A stretch of 20,074 nucleotides of DNA from a virus, in the IMG/VR virus record IMGVR_UViG_3300007344_000352, positions 1 through 20,074 of that record. One strand, given 5' to 3'. Under the pieces are notes generated by a model. The model ran no database searches, was not told where the DNA came from, and saw only the letters and a program-made list of their open reading frames with translations. Numbering within the stretch: position 1 is the stretch's first letter; every line of letters begins with the position of its first letter. A program made the translations under genes and the position numbers. This document shows positions 1 through 9,472 of the stretch, piece after piece.

Positions 1-870
1 AGCGGAATCACCACAAGCAGCGTTGTCGGGGCCTACGCTCTCAACAACAGCACGCAGGACTTGCTGATGCACAGCTACTTCCGCCAAGGCAACCAAGTGG
101 TGATGCAGTCTTGGTGGAAGATGCGCGTTGCCGGGGCCAGCCGTGTCAACTTTGCCTACTTCTACGGCGACACGCTGTACATCTCGGCAACCCGCACCAC
201 CGATGGTGGGACAGAGACCGTCGCTCTGTCGTATGAGCCCGACAACGAGTCGGTGTTCAAGGCTGACCTCCTCAACACGCCTGAGGCCGCTGACCTGGAC
301 TACATCACAGGTACTGGGGTCACCGAGATCACGGTGCCTTACGGCATTTCGTCAGATGACACGGTGTTCGTCTACAACACCACCGACGATGTCGAACTGA
401 CGGTACAGTCCGTGACGACTGGTGCCTCTTCTGCTGTGATCTCGGTCGTCGGGGATGTGACCACCAAGTCCTTGGTGTACGGCATCCGGTTCGACATGTC
501 TGTCCGTCTGCACCACCCGACCCTCCCCATCCGCAACACGGAAGGGAGCCAGTCTCCTGAGCGCGCTGCTCGAGTGCTGATCAACAAGATGGACATGACC
601 TACACGGACACCCGCCCGTTCGAGGTCAAAGTCGAGTCGCCTTACAGGCAGACGCGGACATACTCGCGCCCCGCCACCTTGATTGGCAACCTGAGTTCGG
701 TGCTTGAGAACCCCCGCAACAGCAGCGGGGTCCTCGAGCTTGGTATCCACCTCCCCACCGAAGAAGCTGACATCACGATCAGCGACACCAGCCCGTGGCC
801 CGTGCGCTTGGAGAACATTCAATGGGAAATGAGCTACAGAGCACGATCAAAGACTTGGGCAGGACGGTAG
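1..870 (+). CDS. Tail tubular protein B / nozzle (T7 gp12-like), C-terminal part
   Basis: The reading frame is open from base 1, so the gene starts before the window; 289 C-terminal residues are visible, ending TAG at 868-870. In T7 the gp12 nozzle (about 794 aa) is a hexameric tail tube below the portal and gp11 through which DNA leaves. The visible part fits its C-terminal beta-rich region: the segment QGNQVVMQSWWKMRV followed by a YFYGDTLYISAT stretch matches the 'W-x-K-W, then short beta strands' pattern I associate with gp12 homologues. Later residues include RFDMSVRLHHPTLPIRN and a final immunoglobulin-like beta region. The next gene begins inside its last 49 bases. Position directly before gp13-, gp14-, gp15- and gp16-like genes is the T7 order and supports the call. 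The upstream start and N-terminus cannot be judged. Confidence 0.85.
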   Translation, partial: SGITTSSVVGAYALNNSTQDLLMHSYFRQGNQVVMQSWWKMRVAGASRVNFAYFYGDTLYISATRTTDGGTETVALSYEPDNESVFKADLLNTPEAADLDYITGTGVTEITVPYGISSDDTVFVYNTTDDVELTVQSVTTGASSAVISVVGDVTTKSLVYGIRFDMSVRLHHPTLPIRNTEGSQSPERAARVLINKMDMTYTDTRPFEVKVESPYRQTRTYSRPATLIGNLSSVLENPRNSSGVLELGIHLPTEEADITISDTSPWPVRLENIQWEMSYRARSKTWAGR

Positions 871-1319
871 TCCGTAGAGCCAACCACAAGGATGTGGTGT
901 GGATCTCCGAGCACATGCGCCGTGATGACATCCGAGAGGTCATGGCGGTCGGCAAGACGCCCTACGAGTCGCTCAGGGGCGGCCTGATCAAAAGCGTCCG
1001 GTGCATCACGGTCGAGTTTGACGGCACCCCCGTGCTGATGGCTGGTGTTGTCGATGACATGGATGCCCCTGGGATCTTCGGCAACATCTGGGTGCTGGCG
1101 ACAGACGACCTAAGCAAGATCCGCAAAGACTTCCTGCGGCACGGCCATGAGGTGGTTGACTACCTTGGTCACGGCTACCAGCACATCGGCAACGGTGTGG
1201 CCGCGTTCAACAAGAAGCACATCCGCTGGCTTTGCTGGATGGGCTTCCGCTTCTACAACCAGTTCAAAATTGGGGATGTCCCTTTCTACTCCTTTGGCAT
1301 GATGATGAACCATGTGTGA
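822..1319 (+). CDS. gp13-like internal virion / GNAT-fold acetyltransferase-like protein
   Basis: A 165-aa protein. I choose ATG at 822 over the in-frame GTG at 795 because GGAG at 808-812 lies about 8 nt upstream of the ATG and the extra nine residues look non-coding. T7 gp13 (138 aa) is needed for virion assembly and has an acetyltransferase-like fold. The features seen here are typical: an N-terminal region with DVVWISEHMRRDDIREV (residues about 24-40), a central beta strand (TVEFDGTPVLMAGVV), a FGNIWVLATDDL strand-helix segment, and a C-terminal KHIRWLCWMGFRF strand similar to T7's 'HIRFLKTIGAVF'. It overlaps the nozzle gene by 49 nt and the gp14-like gene by 8 nt. Whether it acetylates anything is unknown; many phage gp13 proteins appear to be structural or assembly versions of the fold. 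Confidence 0.8.
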   Translation: MGNELQSTIKDLGRTVVRRANHKDVVWISEHMRRDDIREVMAVGKTPYESLRGGLIKSVRCITVEFDGTPVLMAGVVDDMDAPGIFGNIWVLATDDLSKIRKDFLRHGHEVVDYLGHGYQHIGNGVAAFNKKHIRWLCWMGFRFYNQFKIGDVPFYSFGMMMNHV

Positions 1320-1809
1320 GCCTGTATCCATCACGATGGCCGCGCTTTCCGCGGCAGGCGCTGGGGCGACCATCTACCAGAACCAACTGAATGTCGAGGA
1401 TGCCAAGCGCCGCAGGGCTCTGGGCTACGACAAGCTGCAGATGCAGAAGGGGCAGTTGGATCTGCGCAGCCTGCAGGAGGCAAGCGCGGCGGCCGTTGAG
1501 ATCGAGCGCGTGCGTTCGGATGCTCTGCAGGCTATGGGCACAGCGCAGGCGGGCATGGCTTCCCAGCTTGGTGGGGGCGCGTCCTATGACGCGGTGATCC
1601 AAGCTCTCAAGGTCGGCCAGGCCAAAGAGGTCTCCATGATTGAGAAGAACCTCGACTGGACGCAGCAGAGCATCGAGCAGCAGAAAGCAAGCATGGACCT
1701 CGACTGGCTCATGCAGCCCACAATCTTCGAGCAGTCTGACCTCGCGTCGGCCTTGCAGATCGCCACCGCAGCTACGAGCGGCTACGCTCAAGGACAGTCC
1801 TTCACATGA
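1312..1809 (+). CDS. Internal virion protein gp14-like (ejectosome outer-membrane component)
   Basis: A 165-aa protein starting ATG TGT GAG, overlapping the previous gene by 8 nt. T7 gp14 (196 aa) leaves the head first and forms a pore in the host outer membrane, which gp15 and gp16 then extend to the cytoplasm. The N-terminus (MCEPVSITMAALSAAGAGAT) matches the T7 gp14 pattern of Met-Cys, Pro, then a small-residue amphipathic or hydrophobic segment. The rest is a long Gln/Ala/Glu-rich helix (residues about 25-145) with the central GIASQLGGGASYD-like turn (MASQLGGGASYDAV), equivalent to 'GESMLEGSSMDR' in T7. No strong ribosome binding site is visible, so coupling to the upstream gene is likely. 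Position between gp13- and gp15-like genes supports the call. Confidence 0.85.
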   Translation: MCEPVSITMAALSAAGAGATIYQNQLNVEDAKRRRALGYDKLQMQKGQLDLRSLQEASAAAVEIERVRSDALQAMGTAQAGMASQLGGGASYDAVIQALKVGQAKEVSMIEKNLDWTQQSIEQQKASMDLDWLMQPTIFEQSDLASALQIATAATSGYAQGQSFT

Positions 1810-4800
1810 GCCCCCGTCCCGACACTCAAGGGCGGCAGAGCCAAGGCTCTGTCCCGCGCCTTCGCCCGGTTGCTGCTCCGTCAGGCGGCGGCTTCACTAC
1901 GGGCGGCGTGGACGCTGGGGCGATGGCGAGCTTCGCCTCGATGAGCGAGTCCCTGAGCAACTCGATTGCTCAGATCGGGCGTGCTCAGAAGCGCCGAGAG
2001 AAGGAGGCAGAGGCTGAAGAGTACACCGCCGGTCGCGCCGCAGGGGCAGCCACTCAAGCGGGTCCCGCCACTGAGGCCGAGCTTGTCGCTCAGGGCGTGA
2101 TCCCCGAGAACGCCAGCGAGGCTTGGCGGCGTGGGTACATGAACATTGCGGGGCGGCGCTCCAGCGCCAAGTTCGAGGCTCAGGTGCAGGAGTGGATGCA
2201 GAGAAGCCTGAGCCCGGAAAACCTGTTTGACGAGAACGGTGCCCCCAAGGCGTACAACGACCCTCTCGAGGATCTTGGCAGGCTTCAGCAGCAGTTCCGG
2301 TCGCAGAACCCGCTGTTTGCCAACCCTGACTTCTCGGAGGGCTTCGACAACCAAGCCATCCCGATCATCGAGCAGACGGCGGCCAAGTACCGCGACTTGC
2401 GCAACAAAGCCGAAGTCACCGCGATTGAGTCTCTGGTCACTTCGGAGTCGTCCAACGCGATCTCGTCAGCGTTTGAGGCTAGTGGCGGCGTCCTGACCCC
2501 TGACATTGCTTCACAGCTTGTCGAGTACAGCAAGAGCCTGAGCACGGGCTACGGCATCCCGCTGTCTAAGCGCAACCCTGAGCTACTGTTCAGCGCGCTT
2601 CAGCAGTTCGTCACCGAAGCCGCCGCGAACGAGGACATCGACCTTGATGAGGTCGGGGCGTTTGTCCAGCAAGTGGTCGAGATGCCTGGAATGAACGGCA
2701 CCTCGTCGTTCCTTGACGATGACGAGTTCTCGTCTGACACGCTGAAGCTGCTTGACTCGCTGGATTCGCGGGCAGATGCGCAAGCTTCGCGCAACCGGAG
2801 GGAGAAGCAGGAGCGCGAGGAGAAGTACACGGTCAACATGTACCGTGACTACGGCGGCCTCTCTGCGGAGGAACTGATCGATCTGCGGACCGACCTCGCC
2901 AAGGGTGAGGGCAAGTTCGCCAACCTAGACCCTGAAGAGAGAGACTTCTACCTCACCCAGTGGTCTGCCCTGCGCAACGACGCCGACACTCGCGCAACCA
3001 TTACGGAAAAGGCAAGGGCTAGGGCTTCTGACCAAGTTGAGATCCAACTGCGCAGCGGCCTGTTTGAAAGCTTTGCCGACTGGAAGTCGCATGTACTGAG
3101 CATTGAGGGCGTTGACACGGCTTCACTGCTGCAGCTTGGTGACGACTACTTTGACGAGGTGCGCACTGAAGAGCGCGCAGACAGAGCGGAAGCCCGCCAA
3201 GAAGAGGCTGACCGCCGCGCCAAAGAAAACGAACGCAGGACCCGCGTTGCTGGGTATGAGGACCAAGCCTCAGGTGTTGAGGACAGTTGGACTTCTTACA
3301 TCGGCAACATCCCCCTCGGTGAGCGCGGCCCTGCTAGGGACGATCTTGAGAGCATCAAGCTCGAATTCCAGAGAGAGCTAGACCGGCTCTCTAGGGCGGA
3401 CGCCACTGACGAGCAGATGGTGCAGGCCGTCGATAGGTACAACCAGAAGGTCCGCGAGAAGCTTGCCACATACGGAGAAAGCTTCCGAGAGACCGGAGCC
3501 AAGAAGGCCAGCGTTGCCGACTACATCGGGACTGGGGACTTCTCAAGTGCCCGCAGCACTCTTGAGGAACTGAACCGCACGGGCTTGAGCGCTCCTGAGG
3601 AGTACGCTGCGCAGCTTGATGACCTTGACCGCCAAGAGGAGCGTTACCTTGAGACCCTCCGTCTTGACGGCCGGGGCGTTGTTGGCGAGTACGGGTCCCT
3701 GATCCAGCTTATTGGAGACGAGCTTGACAGCGAGACCCTCCGAAGCCTGTTCCCCGAGGACACCCCTTTCACAAATGACCCCGCCAACTACTTCAAGGAG
3801 ATCTACCGCAGGGCTCTGCAAGAGGACGCTCAGAAATGGGCCGAGCAGAACCGCGGCAAGTACAAGTCCAACGCGGCGTTTGAAGATGGCCTGAGCGAGT
3901 ACCTCGGCAGCACCGTTGAGGAGTGGTTCCAGCAGGCAGGCGGCAAAGACCAAGCTGCTGCCGCGAAGATCCTCCAGCTTGTGCGCGAGTCCCGTGGCGG
4001 GCTCATCGAGTTCCAGACTCAGATGGAGCGCAGGCACCGCCTTGAGAACATGGGCGCGGCGGCTGAACAGCCTGGTGGCATGATTGGCAACAGCCAAGGC
4101 GATGTCAGGAGCGCAGCGGAGCGCGTGAGCGTTGCCATTCGCGAGTCGAAGGCTGCGCCGTCCCGCACCTTCGAGATGAAGCTGGCCCAAGGGCCTGCGA
4201 TTGATGTGCCCTTTGACCCGCTTGCGGCCGAAGGCGAAGAGGGCGCTGCCCGCGTCTTGACCGCAGCCGACAGGGTTCGCACCAACGAGTACCTGTTTGT
4301 CACTGACCGCGTTGACACGGGTCTTGCGGTCACCGACTTCCGCACGGCCGGTCGGGGCTTCAGCGTGGAAGAGGTTCTTTCGGGCAAGACCTCTGTCGGA
4401 CTCACCGACAACCAGCGCGAGCAACTCAAGCGCAACAGGGACAGGATCACAGGGTACTCCGGTACTCGAGGCGACATCCCGACCGAGGATGTGTTCCTGC
4501 GAGACGGCGACGATGTGCGAATGAACTTCGGCCATGTGATCACCTTCGGGTCGTTCATGACTGAGGAGAACTTCGGCAAGGTCAAGAGCCGCGCGGCAGA
4601 GCACTACGACCGCATGATTGCGCTGCCTGATGTCGAGATCGAGATCGACCAAGCGGAGATCGCCAACAGGGCTGCGGCCCTCAATGGCGAGGGTCAGGGG
4701 CTTCTGGTGTTCGGCAACCAAGAGGAAATCGACGCCTTCCGCGCCAACCCTGCCGAGCACCCGTACTTCAGCCTGTTTGAGCTAAACGACGAAACGGCGC

Positions 4801-5402
4801 AGTCGTTCCTTCGTGTTCAAGACAGGCTGCTGGCCCAGAAGGCGGCTGACGGTCTGCTTGAGCAGCCCTATGTCGCTCCTGAGCCTGTCGCTCCTTACGA
4901 GCCCCAGCCGCAAGACGCTGCTGAACTTCAGCGGCAAGCTGCTGAGATTGACGCTGGGCGCGCTGAGAGTGACATGCAGGCGCAGGCCGAGCTTGAGCGA
5001 GATGATCGCGCACAGAAGCAGTTCCAGGCCATCAAGCGGCGCTTCGATGAAGCTGTTGCCGCTGAGATGGCAATGGACGAGAACCTCGCGGAAAGCGAGC
5101 GCGCCGCTCTCAGGGAAGTCGAAGAGCCCCCGGTCGGACGCACTACTCAGTTTGACCGCGCTTCGTCTGCTGTTCCTCCTGTTGGCCGGGAGCGGGGGGC
5201 CACCACGGAGGAGTTCCTCCGCACCATGGGCATCGTTTACGGAAGGGCGGATCAAGCGCAGCGCGCCCGTCTCCGCGAGATGCTGCCTGACATGAAAGAC
5301 CAGCTTGACAGGCTCAAGGGCCGCATCACGGACGAAGATTACAAGGAACTGGAACGCCGCTACGAGGCCGCCCGCAAAGCCGTTGGAGGTGATAGTCAGT
5401 GA
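1806..5402 (+). CDS. Internal virion protein gp15-like, enlarged (ejectosome periplasmic tunnel)
   Basis: A 1198-aa protein whose ATG overlaps the preceding stop (ATGA, 1806-1809). It sits where T7 gp15 does and is much longer than T7's 747 aa. In T7, gp15 forms a hexameric tube across the periplasm together with gp16. Sequence shows a Gly/Pro-rich start (residues 1-40), then an almost entirely helical, charged protein with no membrane segment. Strong coiled-coil or Ala/Glu/Arg-rich stretches occur around residues 450-485 and about 1035-1115, and a C-terminal helical region ends in a run of Glu, Arg and Lys. No enzyme motif is recognised. The identity rests on position, size and helical composition rather than clear sequence signatures, so function is inferred. 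The enlargement probably adds helical tunnel length or partner-binding domains. Confidence 0.7.
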   Translation: MSPRPDTQGRQSQGSVPRLRPVAAPSGGGFTTGGVDAGAMASFASMSESLSNSIAQIGRAQKRREKEAEAEEYTAGRAAGAATQAGPATEAELVAQGVIPENASEAWRRGYMNIAGRRSSAKFEAQVQEWMQRSLSPENLFDENGAPKAYNDPLEDLGRLQQQFRSQNPLFANPDFSEGFDNQAIPIIEQTAAKYRDLRNKAEVTAIESLVTSESSNAISSAFEASGGVLTPDIASQLVEYSKSLSTGYGIPLSKRNPELLFSALQQFVTEAAANEDIDLDEVGAFVQQVVEMPGMNGTSSFLDDDEFSSDTLKLLDSLDSRADAQASRNRREKQEREEKYTVNMYRDYGGLSAEELIDLRTDLAKGEGKFANLDPEERDFYLTQWSALRNDADTRATITEKARARASDQVEIQLRSGLFESFADWKSHVLSIEGVDTASLLQLGDDYFDEVRTEERADRAEARQEEADRRAKENERRTRVAGYEDQASGVEDSWTSYIGNIPLGERGPARDDLESIKLEFQRELDRLSRADATDEQMVQAVDRYNQKVREKLATYGESFRETGAKKASVADYIGTGDFSSARSTLEELNRTGLSAPEEYAAQLDDLDRQEERYLETLRLDGRGVVGEYGSLIQLIGDELDSETLRSLFPEDTPFTNDPANYFKEIYRRALQEDAQKWAEQNRGKYKSNAAFEDGLSEYLGSTVEEWFQQAGGKDQAAAAKILQLVRESRGGLIEFQTQMERRHRLENMGAAAEQPGGMIGNSQGDVRSAAERVSVAIRESKAAPSRTFEMKLAQGPAIDVPFDPLAAEGEEGAARVLTAADRVRTNEYLFVTDRVDTGLAVTDFRTAGRGFSVEEVLSGKTSVGLTDNQREQLKRNRDRITGYSGTRGDIPTEDVFLRDGDDVRMNFGHVITFGSFMTEENFGKVKSRAAEHYDRMIALPDVEIEIDQAEIANRAAALNGEGQGLLVFGNQEEIDAFRANPAEHPYFSLFELNDETAQSFLRVQDRLLAQKAADGLLEQPYVAPEPVAPYEPQPQDAAELQRQAAEIDAGRAESDMQAQAELERDDRAQKQFQAIKRRFDEAVAAEMAMDENLAESERAALREVEEPPVGRTTQFDRASSAVPPVGRERGATTEEFLRTMGIVYGRADQAQRARLREMLPDMKDQLDRLKGRITDEDYKELERRYEAARKAVGGDSQ
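5385..5393 (+). promoter_or_regulatory. Nine-nucleotide perfect Shine-Dalgarno for the gp16-like gene
   Basis: GGAGGTGAT is fully complementary to the usual 3' end of bacterial 16S rRNA and lies 5 nt before the GTG at 5399. It fixes the non-ATG start and indicates strong re-initiation after the upstream gene. Confidence 0.8.
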
Positions 5403-8400
5403 GTTACCGCGAGATCCTACGCCAAGATCAGATTGAGCAGGAGCAGCGTCGTCAGTCACTGGCGGCCATGACCCCTAAGCCCCAAGAAGCCGAGCCTGAG
5501 GGGCCTAGTCTGCTAGAGAACATCACTGACGCTGGCATGGGCATCGTCAGCGGCATCAACGAGGGCGTGAAGAACATCTACGGCGTGGCTGACGCTGTGA
5601 TGTTCGACATCCTGCCGGACTACGATGTGGACTTCGGCAAGCGCACCACCGTCATTGGGCAGATGACGGAGGGCATTGCTGAGTTCGCCACGGCTTTCGT
5701 GCCGGTGGCAGGATGGCTGGGGCGCGGCGGCAAGGTGCTGGGCGGCTTCAAGATTGCCAAAGGTCTCTCCACTACGGCCGAGAAGACCTACAAGCTGCAG
5801 AAGGCAAGCGAGAAGCTCTCGCAGGCTGCGGTGCGGGCAGGGAAGACGGTCAAGTCAGCCAACATCGCCCAGACCAAAGCCGCTGCGGAGGCTATGGGCA
5901 ACATCAACAAGATCAGCGTGGGACGCTCGCTTGTTGCTGGTGCGATCACTGACAATGTCATCTACACCCAAGACGATGAGAACCTGTCCAGCCTGCTGGT
6001 CCAGTTCCCGTCTCTCAAGAACCCTGTCCTTGAGTTCTTGGCGATTGATGAGGACGACTCGGAGCTTACTTCTCGCATCAAGTACACCATCGAAGGTGCG
6101 GGTCTGGGTCTCCTGTCTGACGGCATCCTCTATGGCCTGAAAAGAGTCCGCGCGGGCAGGCAGATCCGCGAAGCCTCCCCTGATGCCTCTGCCGAGCAGA
6201 TCACCCGAGCGGTTGACGAGCGTGTTGGGCCGCCGCCTGACATTGATGCGCGCCCCGGCGATGCTGACTTCATCGGCCCGCAGCCCTTTATCGGCCCCCA
6301 GCGCCCCGTCCAAGGTCCTGGCCTTCCAGCGCCGGCTCCGGGCAGCCCTGACTTTGTCGGCCCGATCTCTGGTCCCACCAAGGGCCAGATGCTGTTCCCC
6401 GACATCGACCCCGTGGAGGCTGTCGAGCGCCGTGTGGGCGAGGGCATGCTTGAGGCGACGGACGATCTGATCGTCAGCCGGGGCTTCAATGCGGGCGACC
6501 TCGAGCGTCAGGGCGACAACATTGTCGAGGAGGTCTTGGGCCGTGAGACCTTCCGCAGTGAGATCCCCAACCCCCGTGCGCGAGCCGAAGAGGGCGGGTT
6601 CCTGATTTCGAACGAGGAACTGGCTCTTGAGGAGATCTCCCGCCGGGGCATCAACCTCGACAACATCGACAACGGTGAGAGCATCGGGGCGCTGGTCCGG
6701 TCGGCGGAAAACATCCTCAACCGCGCTGGCGCTCTTAGCGTTGCCGAGGAGGGCTTCGATGAAGCTGCAGCACGCGCCGCGGCCGTGACTGAGTTTGCTG
6801 ACCTCCATGGCATGGACTCAGCTTCCGCAGCAGTCAAGCTGACGGAGGGCATCGAGGGCAAGACCCTGAGCGAGCAAGCTGTTGCCATGCGCAACCGTGT
6901 TGTCGCCCTGAAGAATGTCTACGGCGGCCTCGCGACTTCGGTCAAAGGTCTTGTGGACAAGGTCATGGTTGGCGAGGCGACCAACGCCGAGATCGTCAGC
7001 ATGTACCGTGGCGTTGACGCACTGATGCGCACCACCCGCGCATACTCCGATGTCAAGTCGGTCTTCGGCCAAGGTCTGCGCAGCTTGGGCATGCCTAGCT
7101 GGACCAACCTTGACATCCCACGCAACCTGCTGGACCCCTCGCAACTGAATGACATCATGCAGCGCGGCGGGGGCATGAAGGGTGCCCAGAAGTTTGCTGC
7201 GCAGATCGGCAGCATGATTGGTGAGAAGCAGGGCGCTGCTGCGGCCAAGGCCATCAACGACGGTCTGCAGCCCACTTGGTTCCAGACCTTCACCAAGGTC
7301 CACCAAGAGCTTTACCTCAACTCCCTTCTGGGTGCGCCCAAGACCCTTGCTCTCGCAGGCACTGGCATCGCCAACGCCTACTGGAAAGGGCTGCAGCGCA
7401 TGCTGGGGGCAAGCATCGACGCGACTGACAAGTTCCTGTTCAACCGCAACAACGAGGCGCAGCGCGCTTTGGCGAAGCGGGAACTGTTCGAGGCTGCCCG
7501 CTACAACTACGAGATCCTCGTCCGCCCGCTCCACCACTTCAAAGAGTCGCTGAAGTTCGTCACCGACACTGCGCTGTCTGGTGAGTCGAAGCTGCTGCCG
7601 GGATCGTCTATGCGTGACGCTCCTGGCGTGCGTAGGTCTGATGGTGGGGCTACTGCCGACAATGTGGCGCGCCTGCTTGGCGACCCTGCGTGGCTGCGCG
7701 GAGATGCGCCCATGGGCAAGTACCTTCTGGACGGCGGTCTGCTGTCTGTTCTGAAGATGCCCAGCCGAGTCATGATGTCGTTCGATGAGGCTGCCAAGCA
7801 GTTCCAAGCTCGAGCCACCGCGGCCGCCAAGCTTGCTGGCGAGTATGAGGTTGATCGCGGCAGGCTTCTCAAGATCGGCCGTGAGGCTGACATCGGAAGC
7901 CGTGAGGAGTACATCGCCAAGCGCATGAACCGCCTCATTCGAGACGGTCAACTGTTTTCAAAGCAACGGGTATATGAGGACGCGCTGGCGCGCCTGCCGA
8001 AAGACCTTGACGACACCACTCGTCGCCTCCGTGCGCTGGAGATGACTCGCGAGGAGTTTGGCAAGTCGAGCGGACGCTACGGGGCTCTGTCTAAGTTCAT
8101 CCAAGAAGATGCTCTGGACTCGACCTTCCAGACCCCGCTGACCCCCGGCGGGTTCGGGGCGCGGTTCGACCAGATGATCCGGTCTGTCCCCGGCGGCATG
8201 GGCTACATGATTGCGCCCTTCCGCAAGACGCCGGTCAACATCATCAACAGCGCCATGCGGCACATCGACTTCATGAGCGCCATGAAGTGGAGCGCAGCGA
8301 GCGCTGAAGGCACGCAGGCCGCCCTGAACGGCTTGAAGAAGTCGAACAGTAAGTTCCTGACGCAGATGACTGCTGGGGACCCGATGCAGCGTGCTGAAGC

Positions 8401-9472
8401 CATCGGCCGACTCGCATCTGGCCTCGGTCTTGTTGCAGTCGCCATGGAGCTTACGCAGCCTGACCCTGACACGGGGCGTCCGAAGATCACTGGGCGCGGG
8501 CCGCAGGACCCCAAGCTTCGGGAGCTTTGGCTGCAGGCGGGCAACCAGCCCTACTCAATCCAAGTGGGCGACGGGTACTACTCGTACCAGAAGCTTGACC
8601 CTTGGGCGACCCTGCTGGGTCTGGTCGCGGACTTCTACGATGTTGCCCGCTTCTCTGAGGACCAAGGCGACGAGCAGAAGACTGCCGAGTTCTTGTTCAA
8701 CCAGACCTTCGTCGCCCTGACCAACAACATCGTTGACAAGAGCTACCTGACCGGCATCCGCCAGCTACTGGACGCGACGAGTGGCGGTCAGGACACGGAC
8801 CACATCAACAGGCTGTTCCGCTCGATGGCTGCCAGCCATGTGCCGAACTTCCTTGGCGGTCCTGCCCGCGAGACCAACCAAGAACTCAAGCATGTGCGTT
8901 CGGTGATGGACGCGGTGATGGAGCGTATTCCAGGTCTTTCCGGCGGCCTTGAGCCCAAGCGCAATGTCCTCGGTGAGCCGATCACCGCGGCGGGAAGCGC
9001 CTTCAGCAAGGAGCCGGGAGGCATCACCGACTTCTTCATGCCCATCGCCTACACGCGAGTCACCGACGATGTGATCGCGGAGGAGTTGTCCGCGCTGCAG
9101 TATCGCTTCCAAAACCCGCCCAGCGAGCGCAATGGCGTTGACTGGGCAGAGGTCAAGAGTCCTTCCGGGCAGTCGGCATACGACTACTGGATGGAGAACA
9201 CCGGCAAGGTGAAGCTGGGCGGCCTGACGCTGCGCCAGCGCCTCAAGAAGACCATCAAGGACAAGCGCTACCAAGAGCTAGACCCGCGGCCGTTCGAAGG
9301 CCAAGCCTCTCCTCGAGCGGAGATGCTGCGGAGCGTCATCTCTGCGTACCGTGAACGCGCAAAGGTGGAAACGCTCAAGGCATACCCCGAACTTCGAATT
9401 GCTTCTCAGCAGTACCTCATCAACCGCTCGCTTCGGCGGCGAGGCGAAACTCCCATCCCCACCATCCGATGA
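5399..9472 (+). CDS. Internal virion protein gp16-like (ejectosome inner-membrane/DNA channel)
   Basis: A 1357-aa protein starting GTG at 5399, overlapping the previous stop (GTGA). The start is fixed by a 9-nt perfect Shine-Dalgarno match at 5385-5393. T7 gp16 (1318 aa) crosses the inner membrane, pulls in the leading DNA and carries an N-terminal lytic transglycosylase domain. Here the N-terminus goes directly into a charged tail and then Gly/Ala-rich, moderately hydrophobic segments (residues about 40-115 and 165-250) with no recognisable transglycosylase Glu motif. A Pro/Gly linker follows at about 285-345, where IGPQ/VGP motifs recur. The C-terminal half has hallmarks I associate with gp16-type proteins: MIAPFRKTPVNIINSA (about residues 937-952), a VGDGYYSYQKLDPWATLLG block, and a RNVLGEPI motif near 1187. 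It likely folds after ejection into the membrane-spanning channel. Confidence 0.8.
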   Translation: MSYREILRQDQIEQEQRRQSLAAMTPKPQEAEPEGPSLLENITDAGMGIVSGINEGVKNIYGVADAVMFDILPDYDVDFGKRTTVIGQMTEGIAEFATAFVPVAGWLGRGGKVLGGFKIAKGLSTTAEKTYKLQKASEKLSQAAVRAGKTVKSANIAQTKAAAEAMGNINKISVGRSLVAGAITDNVIYTQDDENLSSLLVQFPSLKNPVLEFLAIDEDDSELTSRIKYTIEGAGLGLLSDGILYGLKRVRAGRQIREASPDASAEQITRAVDERVGPPPDIDARPGDADFIGPQPFIGPQRPVQGPGLPAPAPGSPDFVGPISGPTKGQMLFPDIDPVEAVERRVGEGMLEATDDLIVSRGFNAGDLERQGDNIVEEVLGRETFRSEIPNPRARAEEGGFLISNEELALEEISRRGINLDNIDNGESIGALVRSAENILNRAGALSVAEEGFDEAAARAAAVTEFADLHGMDSASAAVKLTEGIEGKTLSEQAVAMRNRVVALKNVYGGLATSVKGLVDKVMVGEATNAEIVSMYRGVDALMRTTRAYSDVKSVFGQGLRSLGMPSWTNLDIPRNLLDPSQLNDIMQRGGGMKGAQKFAAQIGSMIGEKQGAAAAKAINDGLQPTWFQTFTKVHQELYLNSLLGAPKTLALAGTGIANAYWKGLQRMLGASIDATDKFLFNRNNEAQRALAKRELFEAARYNYEILVRPLHHFKESLKFVTDTALSGESKLLPGSSMRDAPGVRRSDGGATADNVARLLGDPAWLRGDAPMGKYLLDGGLLSVLKMPSRVMMSFDEAAKQFQARATAAAKLAGEYEVDRGRLLKIGREADIGSREEYIAKRMNRLIRDGQLFSKQRVYEDALARLPKDLDDTTRRLRALEMTREEFGKSSGRYGALSKFIQEDALDSTFQTPLTPGGFGARFDQMIRSVPGGMGYMIAPFRKTPVNIINSAMRHIDFMSAMKWSAASAEGTQAALNGLKKSNSKFLTQMTAGDPMQRAEAIGRLASGLGLVAVAMELTQPDPDTGRPKITGRGPQDPKLRELWLQAGNQPYSIQVGDGYYSYQKLDPWATLLGLVADFYDVARFSEDQGDEQKTAEFLFNQTFVALTNNIVDKSYLTGIRQLLDATSGGQDTDHINRLFRSMAASHVPNFLGGPARETNQELKHVRSVMDAVMERIPGLSGGLEPKRNVLGEPITAAGSAFSKEPGGITDFFMPIAYTRVTDDVIAEELSALQYRFQNPPSERNGVDWAEVKSPSGQSAYDYWMENTGKVKLGGLTLRQRLKKTIKDKRYQELDPRPFEGQASPRAEMLRSVISAYRERAKVETLKAYPELRIASQQYLINRSLRRRGETPIPTIR

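Noticed and set aside
3543-4760. Long minus-strand open frame (405 codons) opposite the gp15-like gene
   Set aside because: It is a shadow of GC-rich codon structure: no ribosome binding site, Leu/Val/Arg-heavy composition, and complete overlap with a well-supported plus-strand gene. The same holds for minus-strand frames at 5855-6808, 6818-7951, 9829-10977 and 12347-13189.
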